NCBI GenBank assembly: GCA_017979445.1
Contig: CM030704.1
Location: forward strand, 12,507,658 to 12,571,657
DNA: 64,000 nt
Origin: Akebia trifoliata
Taxonomy: Eukaryota; Streptophyta; Magnoliopsida; Ranunculales; Lardizabalaceae
Reading direction: 5' to 3'
The notes below the pieces were generated by a model. That model did no database searches. It saw only the letters and a list, made by a program, of their open reading frames with translations, and was not told where the DNA came from. Positions 1 to 10,600 of this stretch are shown one piece after another (positions within the stretch are counted from its first letter, which is position 1; every line of letters begins with the position of its first letter). The position numbers and the translations under genes were made by a program.

Positions 1-438
1 TTGGAAATTCTTAAACTGATGGATTCATCCATTAATGGTTGGTTGGTTGTAATAGATTTAGAATATTTTCATGAAAAGTATGGAAATAAAACCATGGAGA
101 TGGCTCTAGAGAAAAGTTTCAAAAAATCTCAAGACACTAAAAAGATCACTTGCCACACACATAGGGTTCAAACAAGCCATGTGTTTCTTTAGTATCCAAT
201 GCGAAAAAAAAATGTTAGCCTCATCCAAGAAGAATAAGAAGAAGAAAAACAACTTGAAACAAAGTTGAAAGCTGTATCCAAACATGGGTACAATGTAAAT
301 GATATCAAAGGTGGAGAATTATCATCAATGGCCGTGAAAATGACTCCATAAAAGATCGAGAGTGATCATTTCTTAAGGTTTGAATAGATATGGCAAGCTT
401 GTTTTTACCAGCCCTATAAATATAGATATAATCATATA
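1..438. other. unassigned upstream DNA
   Basis: An open frame runs to a stop at 190-192 and continues in lysine-rich broken text to about 410. I recognise no family. It could be the tail of an old pseudogene or random AT-rich reading. Confidence 0.2.
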
Positions 439-1313
439 GGGGAACATCCTAAGGTGTGTTTTGGTTGAAGTTCAATAGAGTTTGTTTATTTGTTTCAAGT
501 TTTTGAGTTTGATATCCAAACGATGAAAAAAAAATTATTTTGAGATGTGTGTTGCTGGCAGCAACATACGTATTAAAAAAAAAAGAATTAGGTGGTGTTG
601 TGTTGGCAACATGTTGTGCGTGGCAGCAACATGACAATATAAAACAGAGTGGAGGTGTAAGGGTGTGTTTGATTAATGGAAAATCATTTTCCAGGAAAAT
701 TATTTGCCCAGCAAATGATCTGATATAAAACCAAATGCTATTTTCGATCTCTACGCCCAAATATAATCTGAGAGAAAATAAACCATACAAAATGGAAAGT
801 AAACTATAGAATCGGAAATCGGAACCACGTGAGAGAGAGAGATAGAGATACGTGGTTGAGATTAAAACTGTAAAGCAGATGAAGACAACAGAATTGATGA
901 AATCAGAACCACGTGAGTCTAGCATTTTCCATGAATAGAAAGTTGTATCAGTGAAACTCAAAATTAAGTTTCACATGAACGTAAATGTTTTCACATATAT
1001 CTATTTTTATAATCATCAATGACACCCTTATTGATCACCACGTAAGAATTCATAGACGATGGGGATGTCGTCACCATTCGCGATCTATTGTACTATTTAA
1101 TTCCAATAAATAAATGAAATTTTAATTTTTAATTTTTAATATGGAATATGGAAGTATGAGTTGCAATTTTCACAACTCTATTGCTGTAAATTAATTAATC
1201 AGGTTCATTTTTTGGGCAGTATCATCACTTTTGTCAGTAGTTGGTAATTGGAATTGAACTATTAATTGGTAATTGGTTCTACTTTTTGTTGTATGCAATC
1301 TCTGCAGGTCGAA

Positions 1314-1356
<43 letters not shown>

Positions 1357-1384
1357 GAGTAAAGAGAAATGAGCAACAGATATA

Positions 1385-1424
<40 letters not shown>

Positions 1425-1612
1425 TAAAAAGTGTTTGATTGAAAGATTGAATAAATTAAGAGAATCAGCAAGGCAGTTTGGTAGAGTCCCATACTTGCAA
1501 AAGTTAGTGTGACATCCAAACGATGGAAAAAAAAATGTTAGGGGAACATCCTAAGGCGTGTTTTGGTTCAAGTTCAATAGAATTTGTTTATTTGTTTCAA
1601 TTTTTTGAGTGT
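439..1612. repeat. short direct repeats around a 1-kb block
   Basis: A block starting GGGGAACATCCTAAGG and running into TTTGTTTATTTGTTTCAA occurs at about 440-505 and again at 1540-1602. A second block, ATCCAAACGATG plus an A run, occurs at about 513-537 and at 1514-1535. The order is A-B at the left and B-A at the right, all in direct orientation, as if one segment was duplicated and opened by an insertion. No coding content is recognised between them. Confidence 0.5.
1315..1422. repeat. two (TA)n microsatellites
   Basis: Two long TA runs (about 1316-1354 and 1387-1422) are separated by about 30 nt of non-repeat DNA. They create spurious Tyr-Ile reading frames on the minus strand. Confidence 0.9.
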
Positions 1613-1897
1613 GTATTTATGTTTCTATGTTATTTCTACTTGCAATTTATGGAGTTAGAAGTCTATGGGTGTATAACTTTACAAAAAAACTGATTTAGGA
1701 ATTAAACTCATTCTCAAGTAATGATGTGGGTCGACATATGCAAATCAAAAATCATAAATTATAAAAAGAAAAAATTATTGAAAAACATATCTCAGACATT
1801 TTTCGAATATTTAGTTATTAAACTAAAAAGATGACCGGAAAATAATAAATTAGGATACATAAGAAAAACCTTATCACATATGCTAGAAATCCTATGT

Positions 1898-2575
1898 AAA
1901 AAAAAAAATAGGGAAACAATTTTGAGTTCTCAACATATGCAAATCAGAAAAAAAATTATAAAGGAAAAATATTAATGAAAAGAAACATATGTCTGACATT
2001 TTATCAAACGGTTGGCATGTATATACTTAATACTTAAGTATGAAAGAATTAAATATTCAAAATGCATATATTGTAAAGAGATCAATAAAAGAGAAACTAA
2101 AAGAAAGGAAAAACAAAAAATAAAAAAATTAGAACTTGTGTTTAAATCTCTTACCAAAAAATTGGTGGGATGGGAGGTCGAAGTTGATTGATGTTGATGA
2201 GAATATTGGGTGAGAGAGAAGATGAGAAGATTGGGTGAGGAGATCTGAAAAAAAAAATAGGGAAAGAATTTTGAGTTCTCAACATATGCAAATCAGAAAC
2301 AAAAATTATAAAGGAAAAATATTAATGAAAAGAAACATATGTCAGACATTTTATCAAACGGTTGGCATACATATTATACTTAAGTATGAAAGAATTAAAT
2401 ATTCAAAATGCATATATTGTAAAGAGATCAATAAAAGAGAAACTAAAAGAAAAGAAAAACAAAAAATAAAAAAATTAGAACTTGTGTTTAAATCTCTTAC
2501 CAAAAAATTGGTGGGATGGGAGGTCGAAGTTGATGAGAATATTGGGTGAGAGAGAGAAGATGAGTGAAGTAAAAA
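1898..2575. repeat. tandem duplication of about 340 bp
   Basis: The text beginning AATAGGGAAA and TTTTGAGTTCTCAACATATG is present at about 1908 and again at about 2257, and similarity runs for the whole unit to the GGGTGAGAGAGA end with small indels. A third, more diverged partial copy starts near 1735 (CATATGCAAATCA). Confidence 0.85.
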
Positions 2576-3196
2576 AATATTCGAAACAACGTGCTCTTCA
2601 AACGGTTGCAGTCGAAAAGATGCAAAACGTTTGGAAAAAAAACGGTTGTAATCGAAACCGAAAGTTGTATGGATTGGCGGAAAATGGGACCAATTAGAGT
2701 TTCTTCCTGAGAGAGAGGAGAAGGAAAGTGAGAGATCACGAGAAGAGACGAAGCTCCGTACGCGATCCATGAGAAGCTTGCGAAGTCTGGCAACCAATCG
2801 ATGGTAGATTCAGACCGATTTGGAGATGGAGGGATCGTTTCAGATTTGATGAGTTCGAGAGGTAAGAGATCAGAGATTTCAATGGAGGAGATTGAGCTTT
2901 CTTCACTTGGAGTAACAGTTTAAACACCATCGCTACTTCTCCCAGCCATCTTGTTTAATTTTTTTTCTTTTCTTGTTTTGTTTATAAGAAAAGAAGAAGC
3001 TGGTTCAGTTGAAATTACGAAAAAGTCCATGTTTTTCATTGGAATCACATTAAGGGATAATGTTTTCATGAAAACCGGAGTTACTGAATAAAGGTAATCC
3101 CACTTAGTGAAAATGCCACGTGGAAAATTTATTACGCCATGACCATCCTGTCCGTTAAGTTTGAAATGTATGATTGGTGATCCTTATCATTTAATT
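2576..3196. other. purine-rich then AT-rich DNA, no gene recognised
   Basis: A GA-rich stretch (about 2700-2900) resembles a plant 5' UTR or first-exon composition but has no coherent reading frame that I recognise. The rest is AT-rich without clear features. Confidence 0.3.
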
Positions 3197-3594
3197 GAGA
3201 GCTTCTATTAGCGCACTAACTTTTACTTATAACAAACCGTCTATATACCAAAGGGTTTGTGTGTTGAAAGTGAAAGTTGGTGTGATAATAGAATATCTCT
3301 TTCATTTGGAAATCTATTGATCAGTGTGCGATTTCCCGGGAAAAAAGAAGTAAGCTCTTACAAGAGGCGCCTTTGAAATCTCTCTTCAACAAGAAATAGA
3401 GTAATCGAAACGTTTTGATGAAGAAACAGATGGGAAGGAATTTAAATGAGTAAAGGTTATTAGTGTAGAAGATTATAAAATAAAGGATATTATTGTCATA
3501 ATAAAATAAAATAAAGGGTATTATGACAATACCTAAGAAATCTGTATTTTTTTCCTTTCACCTTAACTGTATGTTTGTTCTTGTTAGAACAATA

Positions 3595-3636
3595 ATCCCA
3601 CATCGCCTGTGGGAACTCAATTCGTACGGTTTAAAA
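3595..3636 (+). promoter_or_regulatory. USE plus TATA-like pair (snRNA-type promoter signature)
   Basis: ATCCCACATCG at 3595-3605 is a perfect match to the plant snRNA upstream sequence element RTCCCACATCG. A TATA-like TTTAAAA lies at 3630-3636, leaving a 24-nt spacer, the spacing known for Pol III snRNA genes (Pol II types have about ten more). No U6, U3 or 7SL sequence follows. TCCCACATCG is also common inside plant repeats, so function is uncertain. Confidence 0.4.
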
Positions 3637-3680
3637 CGAGAAGGCACTTACCTTATGACATTGATTTATAGGTGAATGTC

Positions 3681-4100
3681 TGCCTATGGGTCTTGGGCCG
3701 TTCGTTGTCTGTTTGGGCTGGTTAAGCCATTTGACTGAGTCTGCTTCGGTTTCCTTTTCTGTTGACCATGGCTTGGAGGATGAGTTAGGCCCATGGACCT
3801 AAATAGATAGATATTGATTTACTGCCTATGGGTCTTGGGCCGTTCGTTGTCTGTTTGGGCTGGTTAAGCCATTTGACTAAGTCTGCTTCGGTTTCCTTTT
3901 CTGTTGACCATGGCTTGGAGGATGAGTTAGGCCCATGGACCTAAATAGATAGATATTGATTTATAGGTGAATGTCTGCCTATGGGTCTTGGGCCGTTCGT
4001 TGTCTGTTTGGGCTGGTTAAGCCATTTGACTCAGTCTGATTCGGTTTCCTTTTCTGTTGACCATGGCTTGGAGGATGAGTTAGGCCCATGGACCTAAATA
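3681..4100. repeat. three tandem copies of a 142-153 bp unit
   Basis: TGCCTATGGGTCTTGGGCCG starts copies at 3681, 3823 and 3976. Each copy runs to TTAGGCCCATGGACCTAAAT and is almost identical to the others. Each contains TTGGGCCGT, TTTGGGCTGG and GGCCCATGG, which fit the site II consensus TGGGCY, plus TTGACT and TTGACC W-box cores. Confidence 0.92.
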
Positions 4101-4257
4101 GTTCCCTCATTCCTCTGGATATTGATGGATTAGACAAATAAAAAATGAAAGGTATTATTGTCACAATTAAAAAGTCGTACCAAAAGCAATCCTCTTTTAT
4201 AGTAGGTAATAGATTAGGGGTGTAATAAGTAAAAGTTTGGGTCCAATAGCAGCTCTC

Positions 4258-4549
4258 CATAAACAATGGTCTACACCGGTAAACCCTGACCGGTCTCTCC
4301 AAGTCCCACCTGTTTGAAGGGTTTCTTCTTTTCTTTCATACACACTACACAGGGAAAGCAAAGAAGCCGCACAAGAAGCCCCGACCATCACCCAAAACCC
4401 TCTTTAGTCTTTCCTTCTTCATATCACAAATATTAATCTCGATAAAACTTTCTTCATTCAAACAGTTCTCTCTCTCTCGATCGCTCTCTGGACTTTACGG
4501 ATATTTTCCTGAATAATTGAGGGAAGGAGAGCAGAGAATATCAAAATCA
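4258..4549 (+). promoter_or_regulatory. NAA35 core promoter and 5' UTR region
   Basis: The stretch between the end of the upstream TIR element and the ATG is where transcription should start. It has a pyrimidine patch (TTCTCTCTCTCTCGATCGCT, about 4466-4485) as in many TATA-less plant housekeeping promoters, and telobox-like AAACCCT strings near 4278 and 4396. No clear TATA box is seen. The exact start site cannot be read from sequence. Confidence 0.4.
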
Positions 4550-4652
4550 ATGGAGGAGAGAGGGAGAGACGTTCACTTGCCTTCTTCAATCTCCTCAGGA
4601 GAACAGACAGTCTGGGCTGACGTTTCCCCTCTTCTTGAAGCCGCTTGTGAAG
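4550..4652 (+). CDS. NAA35: NAA35 exon 1
   Basis: This is the start exon, 103 nt, ending in phase 1 at the donor GTACGT. It encodes the variable N-terminus and then [13 protein letters not shown]. The ATG is the first in frame after a TAA at 4514-4516, which fixes the start. Confidence 0.88.
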
Positions 4653-7600
4653 GTACGTACAAAAAGTTTCACTTTTGTGTTGATTTGGTGATACTAACCA
4701 TCTGATTTGTAATTTTTCTTTTAATTTATTATTGATAGTAGATATGAGAGTTTTAGGGCTTGCATCGTCATTTATGGGTGAAAGAATGTGTGTCCTTCAT
4801 CATTTATACTTGTTAATTATTATGCCTTTTAAATTAATATTTGGAAATGAAGAGATGAAGCAATCTGTAATGGTTCACGACCGGTGTTAATTTAGGAACC
4901 GTGGTTATTTTGTAGTCAAGGTGAGCGCCTTAGTTCGCCTCAAGGCAGGGCACACTGAAGGCGCCTTAATACATTTAAGGCGAGGCAGTGTAACTGAGGC
5001 GCACCAAGGCACGCGCCTTGACTGCACCTCAGTCAAGGCATAAGGCACACCAGGCGCATGCCTCACTAAAAATTGAAAAAATAAATGCATTTTGTTTAAG
5101 TAAGACATCAATCTCAGATTAGACTCACATCTTTACTTATTGGATAAATATTTTATTATTAAAAATGTTTAATTTTATATTGTCATTTTTATTGCCCGAG
5201 CTGTTAGGACTGAGTAATGGCTTACTTGACTTGGGCCCAATAGGGGAATAAGGCTGGTCTAATGTAGAGCCTACATTTCTAGGGCAGGTTAGGGTTCAAC
5301 CAAGCTCCTCGAACCCTCCTATTGATGGCCCTAGTCATGGTTCAAAATATTGAGATGTATCAATTGATATCGTATTAGTATCGGCCTAGATCGATATAAA
5401 ACATTGACACCCATGCATTGAACGTTTCAAGAATGTATCAACCAATACAATATTGGTTTTTTCCTTGACAGAAACATTCATCCGATAATACTTTTTTTAC
5501 CTTGACCCTAGTTGTATCATAGCAACAACACATGTTATTGATGGTCAGCTTCTAATTCTTTTTTTCCCCTTATTCTTGTTTTTCTTCCTATCTAATTTTT
5601 CTGCTATTGTTGATCGTTTTTCTTCTTTCTGAAGTGTTAAATACTTTAACTTGTTTATTAAATTCATACGTACTCATATTATAATTATAATATATCTAGA
5701 ACCTGTCTTTCATTATTTAACTTATTAATTTTTATAATTTTATACTTTTATTGTGCTCTATTTCACTCAAGTGTGTGCCTCGCCTTGTGCCTTGCACCTT
5801 GCGCCTTAGGCACCAGGAGGCCTTTGTGCATTAGGCACCAGGAGGCCTTTGTGCATTAAGTGTGTCTTTCGCCCCTAACTACGCTGCTTGGTTATTTGTA
5901 TCAATATACATCCTAGAGATGTTCTCATTATGAATCTTTATTCAATCTAAATATTGATGATGATTGTGGAAGATATGCTAGGGATCTGTATGGTTGCATA
6001 GAAATTGTTTTCTTGGGAAAATCAATATTTCTTAAGAAAATGATCGTGGAAAATGGATTTCCTCGTGAAATGTTTTTTGGTGTTTATTGCACAAAATGAG
6101 AGTTGGTTTTTACTTTCGGGGGGTTGGGATAATCATGAGAGAGTAACATTAGGATTTTTGTTCCTTGATGGGAAAAATCATTTTCTTGGGGGTCGGGTTA
6201 GAGAAAATTTTCCTGCTAAATTGGGAAAGTTTCTTTATTGGGATTCCATTTTGTTTTGGTGGGTCTCTTTGGGGTATGATAGTACTGTCTCACTTTTTTT
6301 TTGGGTATGTTTTGCCACTCTAGATAGAATTATAACCACAAATCAATTTGACTAGGAGGGCATTGCCAATGCCAAATTTTTGTCTTCTTTGACGAGCAGA
6401 TGGTGAATTGGCAAACCATAACTTTGTCAAGGAAATTTGGTCTCACTTTCTTTTGTTATTCCATCCTCGTTGGGGTTTACCTAAATCTCTTCTACTGTTA
6501 TTTCAAATTTGGCAAATTATGGCCTTTGTGAATAGAAACAGAATTTTGTGGGCATTAACTCTTTTCGCAGTTTTTGGGGGATTTTGAAAGGAATAAAAGA
6601 ATCTTTGAAGGAAAGGAAAACACTCTTCAAGAAGCGATCATTAGTATCTTTGGCCTTTTGATATTTTGATGTAAGCTCTTTGATGAGTGGAGTGTTGTTT
6701 GAGAATTTGCTTGTTTAGATGGGACTACATGTTCCTAACACCAGAGTTGATAGTGACACTGTCCTTGGATTTGCTGGGTCTTCTAAGGATCCTTCTTATC
6801 TCAATAAAAGTATACTTTTCAACAAAAATTTCACTTGAAAAGGCAAGACCACACACTTGCATATCACAATTCCCAGTAAGCCATTTTCCCATGTAATTAT
6901 GTAAACTTTTGGTGTATCAGTGTGTTCACTGTTTTGTTCTGTTTGTAAGGCTTACTGATTTTTTTTTTTTCTGCTTAGCAATATCTGATGTTTCTAGTTT
7001 CAGTAAATGATTCTTATGTCAATGTGGGGTACTTAGTACAAGTTAAACTCATCTATGTCATATTAATTTTCCTTATAATGAAGGTTATAATTTTAACGGG
7101 ATTTATGCAATTTGTATTATGGTCTCTAGAATTTCAGGTTTTTATGGTTCTTTCATTTGATTTCTCCTTCTTTTGATCTCTTTTGCTCAAAGATCTTCGA
7201 GATGGTGAGCTCATCCATGGAGAAAATTTCAGTCTCTTTGCTGCTATGTCTGCGTTGGAGGTAAATTTATTGTTTGCTGTTCTATATTCAATTAAGTGGT
7301 AGTACGCTTCACTTTATTTATGCATAACTTGACACATATTCAAAGAAAATTTGGTGGTCTGCCATGTTTTTTGTGTGCCTGCCTGTTTTGTACATCTTTT
7401 TGTTGAATCCATCTGTGAGATATACATGCTCATGCATGTATACAAGTATATCATCAACTAATCTCTATCTCTGTCTCCTTTAGGACAATATACTCCTGTA
7501 AAAAACCACTGAGCATCCCCACCGAGTTTCTGACAAATAGTTGAAATTGAGAAGGCCCCAATAAGCATATCATCAACTAATACTGCTTTCATGTCTTATA

Positions 7601-10600
7601 TGACAATGATTCGACCTGAAACTCCCTAAGAGGGCAGGAGGCGCCAACCTTCTTTCGAATGCCCCCCAAAACATCAATAATTCTTTCCTCCACCAATTGT
7701 AACTTCGATTCTTGTAAATCCATTGAATGCGTTTTTCTTTTTTTCTTTTTTGCTGATGAAGCAATGCCTTGATTGAAGCATGTTTCACTCTATCATTAAA
7801 ACCCTGCACATTCCAGGAAAGGAATTTAACTATCATCAGTAACCACGCCTATATGCCCCAATCTTGATTTTCAAAGGAATTTATTAGACATCGAGTGAAC
7901 CTTACTTGAGATGCTGCCACATTGCTTATCCACAACACCATCCAACCCTCCATTTGAAATTTGAATCTCCTCCACTGAATCTGATTCCGTCAATCTTTGT
8001 GTGCTACAACCAGCATCGTCTTCCTCACCAGGCAAAGAACGAACCGGTTTCTGTGTAGGAATATCACCAAAATTTCTGAACACGATTCCCTTCCCCTCCC
8101 TCTTTGTTACCATGCTCCAAAAACTCCTGCCTAGTTCTTGCAGGCTCTGACGCCTGAATCACCCCTTTGTGAGTCATCTCCTCCCTCAAAATTCCCATAA
8201 AAAATTGAAATCCTCTGTAGAAAATTCTTAAATCCCTTGGAATACGTGAAGGGTGCCATTTCATCTTTAATCTTGAATTGTTTAGACCCCCAAACCTGTT
8301 GTGGCCATATCCACTTCTAAAAGACCTCCCATGTGCTTTGCAATCGATTTGAACACATTCAAAGCCCACGGATGGTACGACAAACTTTCTATTTTAACCC
8401 AACAACCTTCTTCCAACCAGTTCTCCTACAGACAATTTACACATGCGAATCATGGAGTTAGCCCAACCAACGTACCATTGACCATTATAGAACCTTGCTC
8501 ACACAATTTCTTTGACCCAAAAGCATTTTTGACAAGAACACACACCTGTTAGTCTCCCAAGGGATGTATTTTCCTTTTGTAGAAGCTCCCAATACCAAGC
8601 TCAAAGCCTCTATTTTCCTAGATCTAGGTTTCTTTCCCACTTTTTTAGAAGCACTCGATTTTTCCCCAACCAGTACTCCACCAGATTTAGGATTTTTCCC
8701 CCCTCTTTGGAAGCCCTCTATTTATCTTCAACCAGAACTCCACTCGCCATATCACTTACCTTTTTCGTATCACGAACAAGTTCATTTTCTCCTTTGGCTC
8801 CATTGAGCATCTCAACTTCAAGGAGATCTCCAACCAAACATTTCCTCCACCCCCCTCAGGAACAAGAAACGCTATTTTCCCGGAGACAAATTTTGACCAA
8901 ATTGGTTTCTCCTTGGATGCAACATCATTCAAGGTCTTAGAAACCAAGCAGCCTCTTCCTTTGAAAGCTGCAACTTTGCCTCTCACCCCCTCCCTCTCTC
9001 GAACAGCTCAAAAAATCTTCTGGTGTTGACCCATGGAGCTTTAAGTTCAAAAAGATTTCTTTCCACTTGCACTCCCCATCTCTCAGAGCCTCCCAAATTT
9101 AAAATCCCAATTCCCAGGAAGTAATCCTTGTAAAAGGCCAAACACCAATTAATTTACACAAAATTCAACCAAAGAGGGAAATAAGAAGAAAATCGGAAAT
9201 CTATGCTTAGTCACATACTAATTCTAGCTCAAAATTTGAATCCTAGATGTATCTTCCCAAACTAGAAAATAGATTAGTCACACACCAACCCCAATGATCT
9301 TAATCAACAAAGTCCAATCCATCTAAATGAAGCTGGTTATATAAATAACCTAAGAATAATACTAATTACTCAGATTATCGGATTAGTTGTTTCAATTACA
9401 AGTAATTAACCCAAGTCACCATTCAAAAGCTTCTTATTGAGTAAAGTTACTTATTTTCAATGAAATTCGTTGCCAAACCATAGATCTCGACAAGCATTTT
9501 CTCTTCTTGTTCCTCTTCTTCTTGAACTTTTTCTCACTCTTTGCCACGATCTCCCCCTATCTCTATTGGACACTCTTGACCCCGTTACTCTCACTTTCTC
9601 CCCTTATTTTGTTCTTTGTTGATAGAATGGCAAACCGTTTTTGTTTACAAAATCGGCGGGGTCCACCATTATACAACCCTCCTTACTCTCTTCAAGCCCC
9701 CCTTAAATTTCTTTTCCTTCTAACTTAAAAAAAAAAAAAAATTTCATGTAAGCCCATTTATTTTAAACCACTAGCCGGTGGGCCCCACCTCCCAAATCAG
9801 CTTAACATCAACTCTTTCACTTGAGACGCACCCCCAAACTTTCTCATTCACACAAGAATCTTTGCAAATTTTAATCCCATTTATTTATTTTTCTCAATCC
9901 TCAATCCATATAAACTCGGCTACCCTTCTAAAATTTATGAAATATTCTCTAAATACTTCAAACTAAAAATTAAAATATTGGAAACTCTAACTTTCAAATT
10001 CTAAATTATGTTTTTTCAATAAAATATTGTTAGATATATCGGTATTTTATATATGTGCCATAAGGGCATATGTGTAATTTCATTTGTTTTCTAGTTTTAT
10101 ATATATACCATGGTTCATAATGTAAGAGCCAAGTTCGATTCCTTCACTTTTTCTATTCTTTTGATTACTAAACCTTAATATGATCTTCTACATAGTATCA
10201 GGGCTTCTTTAGTGATCAGATTTTAGTTCTCTTTCTTCTGCATTGTTTTTCTTCTTCTTTTCTCTCTTGATATAAATCGATTTTTTTCTGATTTGATTTG
10301 TACCTATTATCTTTGTGGTTAGAAAATATCCTTAATGTGATCATAGATCAAGGGATTTCAATAGTTAATAGTGGTTGGTTGTGATGTGGTGTGGTGGTTA
10401 GGTATCAAATTGTGTTTCTGGCCTTCAAGGTATCCCGTGACTATCTTGAGTATATCTATTGATTTGGTTGGAACTCAAATGACTTTTATTCCGTTTAATA
10501 GAATTAACTACTTATAGTCGTCGAAGGCCGTGGAGATATTTTTGAAGGCCAAGGGTAAGAGATCTCATCTAAGCAAAGAGAATTTCAATTCTCTTGATGA

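Larger units (their letters stand above)
3197..4257. mobile_element. TIR-bounded nonautonomous element upstream of NAA35
   Basis: The left end GAGAGCTTCTATTAGCGCAC and the inverted right end (reverse complement GAGAGCTGCTATTGGACCCA) match over about 37 nt, including ACTTTTACTTAT. The same terminal sequence bounds the smaller element at 51176-51518, so this is a family. A clear target-site duplication is not visible here. The interior has no transposase. It carries a motif pair like an snRNA promoter and three tandem copies of a 140-150 bp unit. Its right edge lies 293 bp before the NAA35 start codon. Confidence 0.65.

Noticed and set aside
1..192. Edge open frame as a real gene end
   Set aside because: Short, Lys-rich, no recognisable family, and no splice or 3' UTR support.
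1191..1519. Minus-strand frames with long Tyr-Ile runs
   Set aside because: They are translations of the (TA)n microsatellites.
2700..2935. Purine-rich block as a hidden first exon
   Set aside because: No frame is coherent and no splice partner was found; kept only as an unexplained stretch.
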